From CAZKDV01 sp964551645 (GTDB lineage: Bacteria; Bacteroidota; Bacteroidia; Bacteroidales; DTU049): a DNA stretch of 42,512 nucleotides. The position numbers and the translations under genes were made by a program. The notes under the pieces are model-generated. The model worked only from the letters and a program-made list of their open reading frames with translations, did no database searches and had not been told where the DNA came from. Below, piece by piece: positions 33,957 to 42,512 of the stretch. The stretch's first letter is position 1. Every line of letters starts with the position of its first letter. The DNA lies in assembly GCA_964551645.1 (NCBI GenBank), contig CAZKDV010000009.1:1-42512 (forward strand), read 5' to 3'.

Positions 33957-35702
33957 ATGAAAACATTATTCAAATTTAATTTGATATTATTTGTTTATGT
34001 AGTATTGTTTTTTTCGCAATCATGTTTTTCTCAAACTAATACAGATTCTATTTTTAATGCTGCTATTCAAAAATCAAAGCAACAAAATTATGAAGATGCA
34101 ATTATTGATTGCAAAACGATATTAAATATTGAACCAAATAGGGTTGATGTAATGAATTTTGTTGCAAACCTTTATGGATGGCAACATAATTATACAGAAG
34201 GAAAAAAATATATTGAAAAAGCATGGAAAGTTGAAAAAACAAATCAGGACACTTATTCAACATATCTAAATTTGTTGCTTTGGAGCGAAGATTATTCCCA
34301 ATTATTGAAAGCATGCGATGCTGCACCTTCATATTCGTATAAAAACGACTTAGATGTTTTTCAAAAACGAATTACTGCACTGAGAGAATTGGAACGATTC
34401 GATGAATTGAATAAGCTAATTGGCTATGATCCTGCAAGTCGCGATACTTCTACAACCAAAAAAGAAAATGTTGATTCTGTAATACAAGTAGTTTTTAAGT
34501 ATGCAAATAAGAAATTATATAAAGAAGGGATAAAAATAGCTAAAACGCTTGAGCAAAAATATCCTGAAAGAAAAGATATTACTTTATTAGTAGGAAATTT
34601 ATTTGCATGGCAAAATCAATATGATTCTGCAAAAATTTATGTTAATAAAATACTGTCAGAAGATGATGCAAATAAAGATGCATATTCATCATTGATGAAT
34701 ATCCTCCTTTGGAATCAAGAATATGAAGATTTGCTTTATACTACTGATCTTGCAGAGATTAAAGGTTATGATGACATGTATAATCTTACAATGAAACGAA
34801 CTCTTGCAAAAAAAGGACTGGAAGAATATGAAGATGCTATTAATATACTTGAAAGTGATGACGCAATTTCTTTTGCAGATTCCGCAGATATTAAACAACT
34901 TAAATTTGATTTGAACTGGTTGGCAAAAAAAAGAGCAATTACATTTTTTTATGCATTAGATTTTGCTACTAAATTTAAACCACATCATTTTGCTTTTGCT
35001 GAGTGGGCTAATAAGCTTGAAGATTATACACTTGCTCTAAGATTGAATTATGCATATAGGCATTGGGGTATAAATAATACTGGAGTTGATGGTATTCAAC
35101 TTGAAGCCGATGTTTACAAGGTATTGAAAAATAAAAGAGAATATGTATATTTGAATTACGGCATAGGAATTAACAACTATGATATCTCAGTATTTCCAAA
35201 ACATCGTTTAGGAGTTGAATACTTTTTTCCTATAGATAAAAATATTGACGGTTCAGTAGGCGGTAGATATTTTCTGTTTTCTAAAGATAAAGTTTTTATA
35301 CTTACTGGACATATAGGAACAACTAACAACAAGAATTGGTTTGCTTTTAGACCTTATCTAACTTTTAGCAATAGCGATGAAACCTTATTTTCTTTTGTAG
35401 CCAATTATAGACGATATGTTAAGCATAATTTTGACTTTTTCGGAGTAGAATTTGGCTATGGAGTATTTCCTGACGATAGACTTATACTTCAACCAGATGG
35501 CACAAGTACCTTAGAACTTAATTCGTATAAGTCATACAGAATTAAATTGGAAAGAAATTTTCTTACAAAGGAATTGTGGGAAATTAGACTAGGCTTAGGT
35601 TCTATTTTTGAAAAAATTGAAAAAGACGAACCAACTAAAATAGTTGATAAAAGTTCGCCATATCGATTTTTATTTGAAATATTATTTAGATATAGACTAT
35701 GA
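33957..35702 (+). CDS. TPR-containing YaiO-family outer-membrane beta-barrel protein
   Basis: This 581-residue protein has a signal peptide ending near SCFSQT (about residue 25). About 300 residues of TPR-like helices follow, including repeated ANLYGWQHNYTEGKKYIEKA and GNLFAWQNQYDSAK units. The C-terminal part, of roughly 255 residues, looks like a beta-barrel with strands such as ITFFYALDFATKF and YVYLNYGIGINNYD, and it ends FLFEILFRYRL. This matches the YaiO family. The architecture parallels TPR-barrel exporters of polysaccharides (PgaA, BcsC, AlgK/E). Its stop overlaps the next start by 4 bp, in an operon with a GT2 synthase, so a role in polymer export is likely but inferred. Confidence 0.82.
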   Translation: MKTLFKFNLILFVYVVLFFSQSCFSQTNTDSIFNAAIQKSKQQNYEDAIIDCKTILNIEPNRVDVMNFVANLYGWQHNYTEGKKYIEKAWKVEKTNQDTYSTYLNLLLWSEDYSQLLKACDAAPSYSYKNDLDVFQKRITALRELERFDELNKLIGYDPASRDTSTTKKENVDSVIQVVFKYANKKLYKEGIKIAKTLEQKYPERKDITLLVGNLFAWQNQYDSAKIYVNKILSEDDANKDAYSSLMNILLWNQEYEDLLYTTDLAEIKGYDDMYNLTMKRTLAKKGLEEYEDAINILESDDAISFADSADIKQLKFDLNWLAKKRAITFFYALDFATKFKPHHFAFAEWANKLEDYTLALRLNYAYRHWGINNTGVDGIQLEADVYKVLKNKREYVYLNYGIGINNYDISVFPKHRLGVEYFFPIDKNIDGSVGGRYFLFSKDKVFILTGHIGTTNNKNWFAFRPYLTFSNSDETLFSFVANYRRYVKHNFDFFGVEFGYGVFPDDRLILQPDGTSTLELNSYKSYRIKLERNFLTKELWEIRLGLGSIFEKIEKDEPTKIVDKSSPYRFLFEILFRYRL

Positions 35703-36937
35703 ATGTAAGTTATTTTCCAAACTTAAAATATATAACAAAAAGACTTTTTTTTATTGTTATAATTGCTTTAATTATTTTTTCAATTATTTTTTTCAAACTT
35801 CTTTCTATTTATATTCGCGAGTTTGATTATACTTTATATAACCCATTATACAAATATACTCAAGAAATGTTGTTATGGATATATTTGTTAATTTTCTTTA
35901 TTGTATTGTTTATTATTGGGTCAATATTTTTGATTGCATATTCATCTTATACTGTTAGCAAAAATAGAAGAAAAGAAGAAAAACAGAAAAAATATTCAAA
36001 ACTTTACTCTATAGAGGTAATAAATACAATTTGCCCTGCTAAGGACGCTACTTCAGAGGAAGTGAAAAAGAATTTTTATACTTTGACTAAAAGCCTTACT
36101 AGTTATCAAAAAAGTAGAGTATATTTTGAAACACTTCTTAAAACAAGTTATATGGTGAAAGGTGAACTTAAAGAAAGAATTAAAAAGTTGTTTTTAAGTT
36201 CATACAATGATGCCTATGTAAAAAAACATTTATTATCTCCGTATTTTCCAGATAAAATTTTTGCTTTAAAATTAATTGGGGAATTTAAATTAGGAAGTTA
36301 TGAAAATGCCATAAAAAGATTTACAAACTCCAAAAATTTTCTTCTCCGTTCAGAGACATTTGTGGCACTAATGAAAATTTCAGACTATGATAACTTGTCT
36401 TTTTTGGAAGAACAAAATCAAAATATTTCAGCTATGGATAAAAATATTATTTTGAATGTAATAAAGGAAAATAATAAAGAAAATATTGATATTCTTAACT
36501 TGCTTACATCAGATAATGAAAAATCTATACATCTTGGAATTATGTTGGTACATAAGCAGCAAAAGCTTGAGTATAAGAATGTTATAAGAGGACATCTTGA
36601 GTCTTCAATTCCCTATATCCGCGAAGAGGCATTCAATGCTTTTATGTCAATGACCGAATCAGAAAATGATTTTGATTTATTAGCTCAATTATTCCCAACA
36701 CAAAGTGATATTGTTAAAAAAGCAATCATTAAAAATTTCTCTCGTTGCAATAATTCGTCTCTAACAACAGCTTTATTACTGAATGCGATAGAAAATGAAA
36801 GTGTATCTGTAAAAGTAGAAGCATTAAAAGTATTAATGGATGTGAATATAAATTATATGCTCTCATACAAATCAAGCAAAGATGAAGATATTCAAAAAGC
36901 CCTTAATCAGGTATTAGATTTTAACTTAAATATATAA
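35699..36937 (+). CDS. Membrane-anchored HEAT-like repeat protein
   Basis: This 412-residue protein has two N-terminal transmembrane helices (about 15-38 and 57-82), then a basic segment (SKNRRKEEKQKKY) and an all-helical cytoplasmic domain. That domain shows degenerate HEAT repeats, for example SSIPYIREEAFNAFMSM and ESVSVKVEALKVLMDV. It is coupled to the yaiO-like gene (ATGA overlap) and lies 3 bp before the glycosyltransferase gene. HEAT-repeat membrane proteins between a barrel and a synthase could be inner-membrane adaptors or regulators. That is inference; no catalytic motif is seen. Confidence 0.75.
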   Translation: MNVSYFPNLKYITKRLFFIVIIALIIFSIIFFKLLSIYIREFDYTLYNPLYKYTQEMLLWIYLLIFFIVLFIIGSIFLIAYSSYTVSKNRRKEEKQKKYSKLYSIEVINTICPAKDATSEEVKKNFYTLTKSLTSYQKSRVYFETLLKTSYMVKGELKERIKKLFLSSYNDAYVKKHLLSPYFPDKIFALKLIGEFKLGSYENAIKRFTNSKNFLLRSETFVALMKISDYDNLSFLEEQNQNISAMDKNIILNVIKENNKENIDILNLLTSDNEKSIHLGIMLVHKQQKLEYKNVIRGHLESSIPYIREEAFNAFMSMTESENDFDLLAQLFPTQSDIVKKAIIKNFSRCNNSSLTTALLLNAIENESVSVKVEALKVLMDVNINYMLSYKSSKDEDIQKALNQVLDFNLNI

Positions 36938-36940
36938 ACA

Positions 36941-38422
36941 ATGTTTTTTTTAGAAGACCTTATATTATATTTTTTCAATCATCTTTTTATATTTTACGCA
37001 GTAGCACTATTACTTGTGTATTTGATAATTGCAATAATTTCTGGTTTTGAATTGAATTACTACCTTAAAAAAAATAGAAATTTTGATTATCATCAAATGT
37101 TAAGTTACGACAGATTGCCGGGAGTTACTGTTATTGCACCAGCATATAATGAAGAGAAAAGTATTGTAGAAAATGTTCGTTGTTTGTTATCAATACATTA
37201 CCCCGATTATGAAGTAATCATTGTTAATGACGGAAGTTCGGATAGTACTCTACAATTAATCATAGATAATTATGACTTAATAGAAGTTGGCGTTGCTGTT
37301 GATCTTAAATTAAATACACAACCAATTAAACGAATTTTTAAATCCAGAAATGTTGCATTTAGCAATCTTATTGTTATAGATAAAGAAAATGGAGGCAAGG
37401 GCGATTCCTTAAATGCGGGAATTAATATGTCATCTAAACCACTTTTTATGGCTATTGATGTAGATAGTATTATCGAAGAAGATGCAGTTCTAAAAATGGT
37501 TAAACCTTTTTTAGAAGAAGAAGATGGCAAAAGAGTTATTGCTTCAGGTGGTGTTGTCAGAATAGCTAATTCTTGTAATATTGAAAATGGGCGTATTGTA
37601 AAGGTGAATTTTCCTCGATATTTTTTGCCAACTTTTCAGGTATTGGAATATTTCCGAACATTTATTCTCGGGCGGATGGCATGGAGTAAAATAAATGGAC
37701 TTTTAATTATTTCGGGAGCTTTTGGGATGTTTGATAAACAGCTTGTTATAGATGTAGGAGGCTATGATGTAACAACTGTTGGAGAAGATCTAGAAATAGT
37801 AGTTAGAATGAGAAGATACATGCACGAAGTTGCAAAACAAAAATATAAAGTATCTTTTATTCCAGACCCACTTTGTTGGACAGAAGTTCCGTCAGAGTTT
37901 AGAACTCTTGAAAGACAACGCAATAGATGGACAAGAGGTGCAATTGATACTATTTTAAAACATTCTAAGTTGTTATTTAATCCCAAATACGGAAGATTAG
38001 GAATGATTAGTTATCCGTATTGGTTATTGTTTGAATGGCTGGCACCGCTTATTGAGTTTGCAGGTATTGTTTATTTTATTACGCTTGCATTTTTTGGACT
38101 GATAAATATTAAAACATTTTTGATAGTTATTCTATTCATTTTTTCTTCAGCATTTATTTATTCTATGTGGTCAATCTTTTTTGAAGCATACACTTACAAT
38201 AAATACAAAGGAAGCAGATATTTATTTAAGATAGTGTTATTTGCCATGCTTGAGCCATTTATATATCACCCTTTGAATGTTTATTTTTCTTTAAAAGGCA
38301 ATTACGATTTCTTTATTAAACGAAATAAAAGTGGTTGGGGAGTTATGACTCGTACTTCTTTTGATGCAGACAAAGAAACTGTTATTGAAGCAAAAGAAGT
38401 TGTTATTGAAGCAAAAGACTAA
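36941..38422 (+). CDS. Processive GT2 family glycosyltransferase (polysaccharide synthase, PgaC/IcaA-like)
   Basis: This 493-residue membrane enzyme has an N-terminal TM helix (about 13-35) and a GT-A domain with VIAPAYNEEKS, VNDGSSDS (Asp97), KENGGKGDSLNAG, DVDS (173-176), a GED motif (281-283) and Q326-x2-RW330 (RQRNRW). At least three more C-terminal TM helices follow. This set defines processive synthases such as those for poly-N-acetylglucosamine, hyaluronan and cellulose. It polymerises a nucleotide-sugar at the cytoplasmic face and probably passes the chain outward. The product is unknown. No PilZ domain and no deacetylase gene are visible. The C-terminus carries a 7-residue duplication (VIEAKE). 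Confidence 0.9.
   Translation: MFFLEDLILYFFNHLFIFYAVALLLVYLIIAIISGFELNYYLKKNRNFDYHQMLSYDRLPGVTVIAPAYNEEKSIVENVRCLLSIHYPDYEVIIVNDGSSDSTLQLIIDNYDLIEVGVAVDLKLNTQPIKRIFKSRNVAFSNLIVIDKENGGKGDSLNAGINMSSKPLFMAIDVDSIIEEDAVLKMVKPFLEEEDGKRVIASGGVVRIANSCNIENGRIVKVNFPRYFLPTFQVLEYFRTFILGRMAWSKINGLLIISGAFGMFDKQLVIDVGGYDVTTVGEDLEIVVRMRRYMHEVAKQKYKVSFIPDPLCWTEVPSEFRTLERQRNRWTRGAIDTILKHSKLLFNPKYGRLGMISYPYWLLFEWLAPLIEFAGIVYFITLAFFGLINIKTFLIVILFIFSSAFIYSMWSIFFEAYTYNKYKGSRYLFKIVLFAMLEPFIYHPLNVYFSLKGNYDFFIKRNKSGWGVMTRTSFDADKETVIEAKEVVIEAKD
38381..38418 (+). repeat. Short tandem repeat in the 3' end of the GT2 gene
   Basis: GTTATTGAAGCAAAAGA occurs twice with a period of 21 bp, encoding V-I-E-A-K-E/D twice at the extreme C-terminus of the synthase. 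It looks like recent slippage in a tail that is likely tolerant of length change. Confidence 0.8.
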
Positions 38423-38424
38423 AA

Positions 38425-39126
38425 TTATTTTAAGCCTTTTATAGTTGATTTGCCCGGAATATATTTTTTCAAATAAAAAGGTTCGAAATAAGCTAAATTT
38501 TCAAATTCTTTTTTAAAAAATTTATCTATACCTATAGGTGCAATAGCTTCAATATTATGAATGTTTTGAGGGATTAAATAAACTTGCTTATTATCAATAA
38601 TATCGTTAGTAAACTTAGGAGCTCCGCTTCCGCCTATATATAAAACATGATTTTCAGGAATATTTTCAAAAAAATTTTGTTCAATAATAATTGCTTCAAT
38701 GGTTTGAATGCAATTTTGTTCAGAATCATATAATGCCGAATATACTTCTCTTCTTCCGGCATCAATCATTGGTCTATACAAAGGCTTTATAGTTTCGTTT
38801 TTTTCAATAAAGTTTTGCATGTAGTTTGACATTGCAGCAAGTGTATTAACGGCTATAAGGGGAATATTCATAGCATAACAAATTCCTTTCGCAGTAGAAG
38901 TGCCTATTCGTAATCCTGTGTATGAGCCCGGTCCGCTTGAAATAGATACTGCTGATAAGTCGGAAAAATGAATTGAGTTTTCAATCATTAATTGATTAAT
39001 AACACCATGCAAAGAAGAAGATGTTTTATGCGAAGAGTTAAAATTGTAGCTTACTATTATTTTATCGCCTTTTGTTAGTCCTACACTTCCGTCTTGAGAT
39101 ATTGTATCAATATGTAAAATAATCAT
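38425..39126 (-). CDS. tsaB: tRNA t6A biosynthesis protein TsaB
   Basis: This 233-residue protein has the ASKHA-type N-terminal ILHIDTISQDGSVGL, the TsaB hallmark SISSGPGSYTGLRIG, KGICYAMNIPLIAV, and PMIDAGRREVYSALY. TsaB works with TsaD and TsaE to add threonylcarbamoyl to A37 of ANN-decoding tRNAs. It is the last gene of a leftward set after the efflux genes, starting 11 bp after the membrane-fusion gene. Its stop is 2 bp from the convergent GT2 stop. The adjacency is probably positional rather than functional. Confidence 0.94.
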   Translation of the reverse strand: MIILHIDTISQDGSVGLTKGDKIIVSYNFNSSHKTSSSLHGVINQLMIENSIHFSDLSAVSISSGPGSYTGLRIGTSTAKGICYAMNIPLIAVNTLAAMSNYMQNFIEKNETIKPLYRPMIDAGRREVYSALYDSEQNCIQTIEAIIIEQNFFENIPENHVLYIGGSGAPKFTNDIIDNKQVYLIPQNIHNIEAIAPIGIDKFFKKEFENLAYFEPFYLKKYIPGKSTIKGLK

Positions 39127-39137
39127 TTAGCAAACTT

Positions 39138-40427
39138 TTATTTTTCAAATACTTTTGAGGAATCAACAATATTAACTTTATCATTATCTTTAAGTTTCCT
39201 AGTTATTGCAGAGTATGGAGAAACAACAATATTTTCATTTTCTTCTATTCCTGAAGTTATTTCAATAAAAAAATTATCTTGTATTCCAATTTCAACAAAC
39301 TTCAAATGTACTTTATCTGCATGTACAACAAAAACTGCTTCTTTATTTGCTTTTGCGGAGTCGGGTTTGAGGGTTACTGCTTGAATAGGAATTGATATAA
39401 CATTACTTGCTTTGTTGGTAATAATATCAACAGAGGCAGACATGCCCGGACGAAACGGAAAGGGATATGATTTAGTTTCATCTATTAAATTCTTATACGA
39501 ATCTTGAAGAATTTGTATTCTAACATCGTAGTTAGTAACTTGTTCAATTGAAGTTGTTGTTTGTACTGCATTTGAGATATGTGTAACCACTCCGCTAAAT
39601 TGCTGTTTTAAATATGCATCAACCATAATTAATACTGTATCTCCATTGCTAATTCTAACAATATCATTTTCATTGATGCTAACTTTTATTTCCATTTCAT
39701 TTAAGTCGGCAATACGCATCATTTCTGTTCCAGATGAAAATTGCGAAGCACCGGCAACTCTTTCGCCTACTTCAATAGTTAATTGATATACAGTGCCGTC
39801 CATTGGTGCAAAAATAGTGGTTCGATTAAGGTTGTTTTGTGCTTCTGTTAAATTTGCTTCGGCACTGATTAGGCTGTATTCTGCAGCTTTTACATTTTGT
39901 TCAGCCGCTTCAACTTCTGCTTTGCTAACATCGAAGTTAGCTTTGATATTGTCAAATTCTGCTTGAGAAATTATGCGTTGTTCATACAGTTGAACATTTC
40001 TATTGTATATTGATTCAGTATTAATGAATTGTGCTTTTGCTTGTGCCGAACGAGCTTTGGCATTGGCAAGATTTGCTTTTTGTGCATTGTATGAAGCCTT
40101 GGTTTGTTCATAGTGAGCCTGATAAGTGTCAGGTTTAATGCGTGCTAATTTGTCTCCTTTTTTTACGCTATTTCCTTCATTTACAAATAATTCAATGACT
40201 TCACCCGAAACATCTGGTGATATTTTTACTTCCGTTTTAGGTTGAATTTTTCCGCTAGCTGATATATATTCTATTATGTCTCTTTTCTGCGACTTTTCAA
40301 TGGCAACATTAATTATGTTGGAACTGCCAAACCAAGACGCTTTTTTGCCAATAATCAAAAGGACAAGCAATAAAATACTTGAAATAATAATAATATATTT
40401 TCTTTTATTTGATTTTTTTTTCTTCAT
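39138..40427 (-). CDS. RND/ABC efflux periplasmic adaptor (membrane-fusion protein, HlyD/MacA family)
   Basis: This 429-residue protein has an N-terminal TM anchor (about 9-25). A lipoyl half-motif follows (ASGKIQPKTEVKISPDVSG and GDKLARIKPD), then a long Ala/Gln-rich coiled-coil hairpin (about 108-200), the second lipoyl half (NRTTIFAPMDGTVYQLTIEVGERV) and beta-barrel domains. It bridges an inner-membrane transporter and TolC. The TolC-family gene lies 4 bp upstream on the same strand, so the two are co-transcribed. No inner-membrane pump gene follows in the operon; the partner must be encoded elsewhere. Confidence 0.9.
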   Translation of the reverse strand: MKKKKSNKRKYIIIISSILLLVLLIIGKKASWFGSSNIINVAIEKSQKRDIIEYISASGKIQPKTEVKISPDVSGEVIELFVNEGNSVKKGDKLARIKPDTYQAHYEQTKASYNAQKANLANAKARSAQAKAQFINTESIYNRNVQLYEQRIISQAEFDNIKANFDVSKAEVEAAEQNVKAAEYSLISAEANLTEAQNNLNRTTIFAPMDGTVYQLTIEVGERVAGASQFSSGTEMMRIADLNEMEIKVSINENDIVRISNGDTVLIMVDAYLKQQFSGVVTHISNAVQTTTSIEQVTNYDVRIQILQDSYKNLIDETKSYPFPFRPGMSASVDIITNKASNVISIPIQAVTLKPDSAKANKEAVFVVHADKVHLKFVEIGIQDNFFIEITSGIEENENIVVSPYSAITRKLKDNDKVNIVDSSKVFEK

Positions 40428-40431
40428 AATA

Positions 40432-41865
40432 TTAAAAATTCAGAGGTTTACCAATGTAGAAATCTAAAATTTTTATCTTAAAAAGATATTCGTACTTTGC
40501 ATTTAGAAGTTCCGATTGGGCAATAATATATTTGGTTTTAGCATCTTGATATTCAATAGATTCAATTTCTCCAATGCTAAATCTTTGGTCAGCAGATTTG
40601 AATAGTTGCTCGGTAGCAATTAGTTGCTTATTAGCAGATGTGTATTTGTGAAATGCTGAAATAGCATCTAAATGTGTTTGATTTATAGTTTTTCTTAAAT
40701 GTTGTTTAGTTTGCTCAATAGAGATTTCTGCTATTTGCATAGATATTTTACTTCTATGGATATTTGAAGAAACGGATAGATTATTAAATAATGGAATTGA
40801 AACATATAAACCTATGCTTTTGTTATAGTTTTGCTCCATTTGCTTGTTAAAAGAAACTGGTGAGTATATGTAATTAAAGACTGGAGCCAAAACTGCTTCT
40901 TTGGGAGTGCCGGCAGTCATACCAATAGTATCATATCTGTCAAACTCATAGTTTGTCAATTCTCTACTAGCGCCTGAGTAGCCACTTCCGATAGCTGCAC
41001 CTATTGAAATGTTTGGACTTAAACCGCTTTTGGCAATACTGACTGATTTTTTTGAACTTTCAAACTTCATCTCAGCACTTTTAATTTCAGGCATATTTTC
41101 AACTGCTATATTGTATATGTATTCAGAAGTTAGCGGAGAACCAACAATTTCAATATCTATATCGGGAGTTTTAATATCAAAATTGTGATAATCCGGAAAA
41201 TCCATTAATTGCGTTAGTTGTAGATGTGCCATTTCAAGATTTGCCTTTGTTGATGTTTTTTGAAATTCTTCTGTTGCAACTTGTGCTTGTATGCTTAGCA
41301 AATTTGTAGTAGGAACAGCTCCGGCATCAACTAATATAGCTGTTTTTTCTAATTGTTGCATAGTAATGTCTAATTGCTTTTCAGTTTGTTGAAGGGCTTC
41401 TTTAAAATACAATACTTGCAAATATGCAGTAACAATTTGCAATGAAACATCATTTTTTATCACTTCGAGTTCATATTGTGCAGATTGCAAGTCGAAAATA
41501 TTTTTTCTAACTTCATTTAGCAATTGAAAACCATTAAATAATGTTAAGTTTGAAGAAATATAAAAATTATTTGAACGAACCATATCAAGTGCAAATTCAT
41601 TTGTAAAACGATCTACAGTTCGACCATAATTATACACATTGGAAGCATTAGCATTAAGAGAAGGAAGTAACATTGCTTTGCTTTGTTTCAAATTAATACT
41701 TGAAATATCTAATTGAAATTGTTGCTGTTTAATTCCAAGATTATTTTCTAATGCGTATTGTATGCACTCATCAATTGCCCATTGCTTTTGAGCTTTAGAT
41801 TGTAAGTTGAAAAGAGCACAAAAACAGAATAGAATTAAAAATAAACCTTTGTTTAAATTGAACAT
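40432..41865 (-). CDS. TolC-family outer-membrane efflux protein
   Basis: This 477-residue protein has a signal peptide (about 1-25, ending LQSKAQ). The duplicated TolC repeat includes WAIDECIQYALENNLGIKQ, TLFNGFQLLNEVRKN, SIPLFNNLSVSSNIHRSK and EIESIEYQDAKTKYIIAQ. Each half is mostly coiled-coil with two beta-strand pairs. It forms a trimeric outer-membrane and periplasmic channel for small molecules or proteins. It is the first gene of the leftward operon with the adaptor and tsaB. The cargo is unknown. Confidence 0.92.
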   Translation of the reverse strand: MFNLNKGLFLILFCFCALFNLQSKAQKQWAIDECIQYALENNLGIKQQQFQLDISSINLKQSKAMLLPSLNANASNVYNYGRTVDRFTNEFALDMVRSNNFYISSNLTLFNGFQLLNEVRKNIFDLQSAQYELEVIKNDVSLQIVTAYLQVLYFKEALQQTEKQLDITMQQLEKTAILVDAGAVPTTNLLSIQAQVATEEFQKTSTKANLEMAHLQLTQLMDFPDYHNFDIKTPDIDIEIVGSPLTSEYIYNIAVENMPEIKSAEMKFESSKKSVSIAKSGLSPNISIGAAIGSGYSGASRELTNYEFDRYDTIGMTAGTPKEAVLAPVFNYIYSPVSFNKQMEQNYNKSIGLYVSIPLFNNLSVSSNIHRSKISMQIAEISIEQTKQHLRKTINQTHLDAISAFHKYTSANKQLIATEQLFKSADQRFSIGEIESIEYQDAKTKYIIAQSELLNAKYEYLFKIKILDFYIGKPLNF

Positions 41866-41927
41866 TTTTAAAGTTTTAACAAAAGTAACAAAACTTTTAT
41901 TTAATGATATAATTTTTCACTTATTGA

Positions 41928-42012
41928 GCCATTTGCAAAGCAAATAAAAATTTGTTCAATTCCACGAAGAAATTCGGATATTCATCAATTTCTAATAATT
42001 TGAGTTAATTGC
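41928..42012 (+). repeat. Dispersed intergenic repeat, right copy (inverted relative to 273-357)
   Basis: It aligns with the reverse complement of 273-357, including an exact 24-bp block at 41965-41988. It keeps the ATTTGCAAAGCAAAT palindrome (41931-41945) and a CGAA-GAAA-TTCG hairpin (41965-41976). It sits between the TolC promoter region and the DUF4143 gene. The rest of the 41866-42089 spacer holds no gene that I can support. Confidence 0.7.
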
Positions 42013-42089
42013 TATGAAATTACACTAATGGAATTGCCTTTGAATGTGGTGGCTATATGTTTTTTCTGTTATTTTTTACAGTCTAATCA

Positions 42090-42512
42090 TTAATATAAGA
42101 ATCCAAACAAGCAAAGCGGAATTTCATTGCGAAAACCGATTGTCAAACCGTCAAGGGCGAGATAAGCATTGTTTAAATTTTTAATTTGCTTTGTAGTTTT
42201 GTTTTTACCGCCAATTTCAAAATGATACTTTCCATCAATGCAAAAATCTGTCTGTTCTGTATATGTAACTTTATGATTTTGTTGTAGTTGGTTGAAGAAA
42301 AAAGTTTCACGCAAATTGCCGATTTCTGGGTTTTCTGCCGAAAGAGCATAATTATAATTGGTGTTTTGTAGATAAATCTTTTCAGGTTTAACCATTTGTC
42401 GCATTCCTGTCGCTTTCCGTTTGAGTAGCAAAATACTGTGTGATTTTTCAAGAAGTTGCAAATAATTCATTAAACTTGTTCGGGTTACATCAACCATTTG
42501 GCTTAATTGTGA
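42090..42512 (-). CDS. C-terminal part of an AAA ATPase with DUF4143 domain (partial at window edge)
   Basis: The frame is open to the right edge, so the N-terminus is missing; about 140 residues are visible. They begin SQLSQMVDVTRTSLMNYLQLLEKSHSI, a helix-turn-helix-like segment typical of DUF4143. KPEKIYLQNTNYNYAL and an LRETFFFNQL segment follow, then a nuclease-like core FCIDGKYHFEIGGKNKT. The N-terminal P-loop ATPase would lie outside the window. Such ATPase-DUF4143 proteins are common in anaerobic Bacteroidota and often variable between strains; their role is not established. The copy of the dispersed repeat just downstream supports an accessory context. Confidence 0.85.
   Translation of the reverse strand, partial: SQLSQMVDVTRTSLMNYLQLLEKSHSILLLKRKATGMRQMVKPEKIYLQNTNYNYALSAENPEIGNLRETFFFNQLQQNHKVTYTEQTDFCIDGKYHFEIGGKNKTTKQIKNLNNAYLALDGLTIGFRNEIPLCLFGFLY

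Noticed and set aside
273..42012. Reading the two inverted repeat copies as terminal inverted repeats of a 41-kb transposon
   Set aside because: No transposase or integrase is present, the content is mostly housekeeping genes, and the copies are imperfect. A dispersed repeat is simpler.

Overview
This window is AT-rich DNA from a member of the Bacteroidota, probably an uncultured, Bacteroidales-like anaerobe or facultative anaerobe. Four kinds of evidence support this. Several secreted proteins end in type IX secretion (T9SS) sorting domains. Promoter-like TAnnTTTG boxes precede genes. Typical lineage families are present: a fused alpha/beta 2-oxoacid dehydrogenase E1, the glycine-lipid acyltransferase pair GlsB/GlsA, a TonB receptor with a DUF5689 lipoprotein, and a long PurF-like protein. 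An [FeFe]-hydrogenase-type cluster points to an anaerobic, H2-related lifestyle. A run of ten N marks an assembly gap at 29234-29243. I saw no tRNA, rRNA, CRISPR array, transposase or phage gene.

Layout. At 1-594 there is a gene tail, a dispersed repeat, and a regulatory region with a perfect AT-rich inverted repeat that resembles a Rex operator. At 595-8428 lies a co-directional hydrogenase and signalling operon: a HydB/NuoF-like protein, a HydA-like H-cluster protein with altered catalytic residues, a second H-cluster protein fused to a histidine kinase, a receiver protein, a receiver-kinase hybrid, and Rex. At 8436-10169 are a RibF-like protein and a metallo-beta-lactamase-fold hydrolase. 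At 10248-14882 are a PurF-like amidotransferase and an MBOAT/AlgJ-like O-acetylation pair. At 15082-18912 is an array of small T9SS cargo genes with duplicated junctions and a decayed remnant. At 19059-25247 are a lipoprotein, the E1 fusion, a DUF2279-like membrane protein, a small membrane protein and a PBP4-type peptidase. At 25322-29682 are PhoH, EngB, GlsB, GlsA and a hydroxyacid dehydrogenase. At 29763-33760 is an outer-membrane receptor plus lipoprotein. At 33957-38422 is a YaiO-type barrel, a HEAT-like membrane protein and a GT2 synthase, a candidate polysaccharide synthesis and export unit. At 38425-41865 are TsaB, a membrane-fusion protein and a TolC protein. At 42090-42512 is the C-terminal part of a DUF4143 ATPase.

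How the parts may work together. The most interesting region is the first 8.4 kb. Its electron-input subunit, its catalytic-like subunit, its H-cluster kinase, its receivers and the NADH-responsive repressor form one transcription unit behind a Rex-like palindrome. Residue changes in both the HydB-like and HydA-like proteins suggest that this is not a standard NADH-dependent hydrogenase. It may instead sense or modulate H2 and redox state. The second notable region is the yaiO-HEAT-GT2 operon. A dispersed repeat occurs near both ends of the window in opposite orientations.
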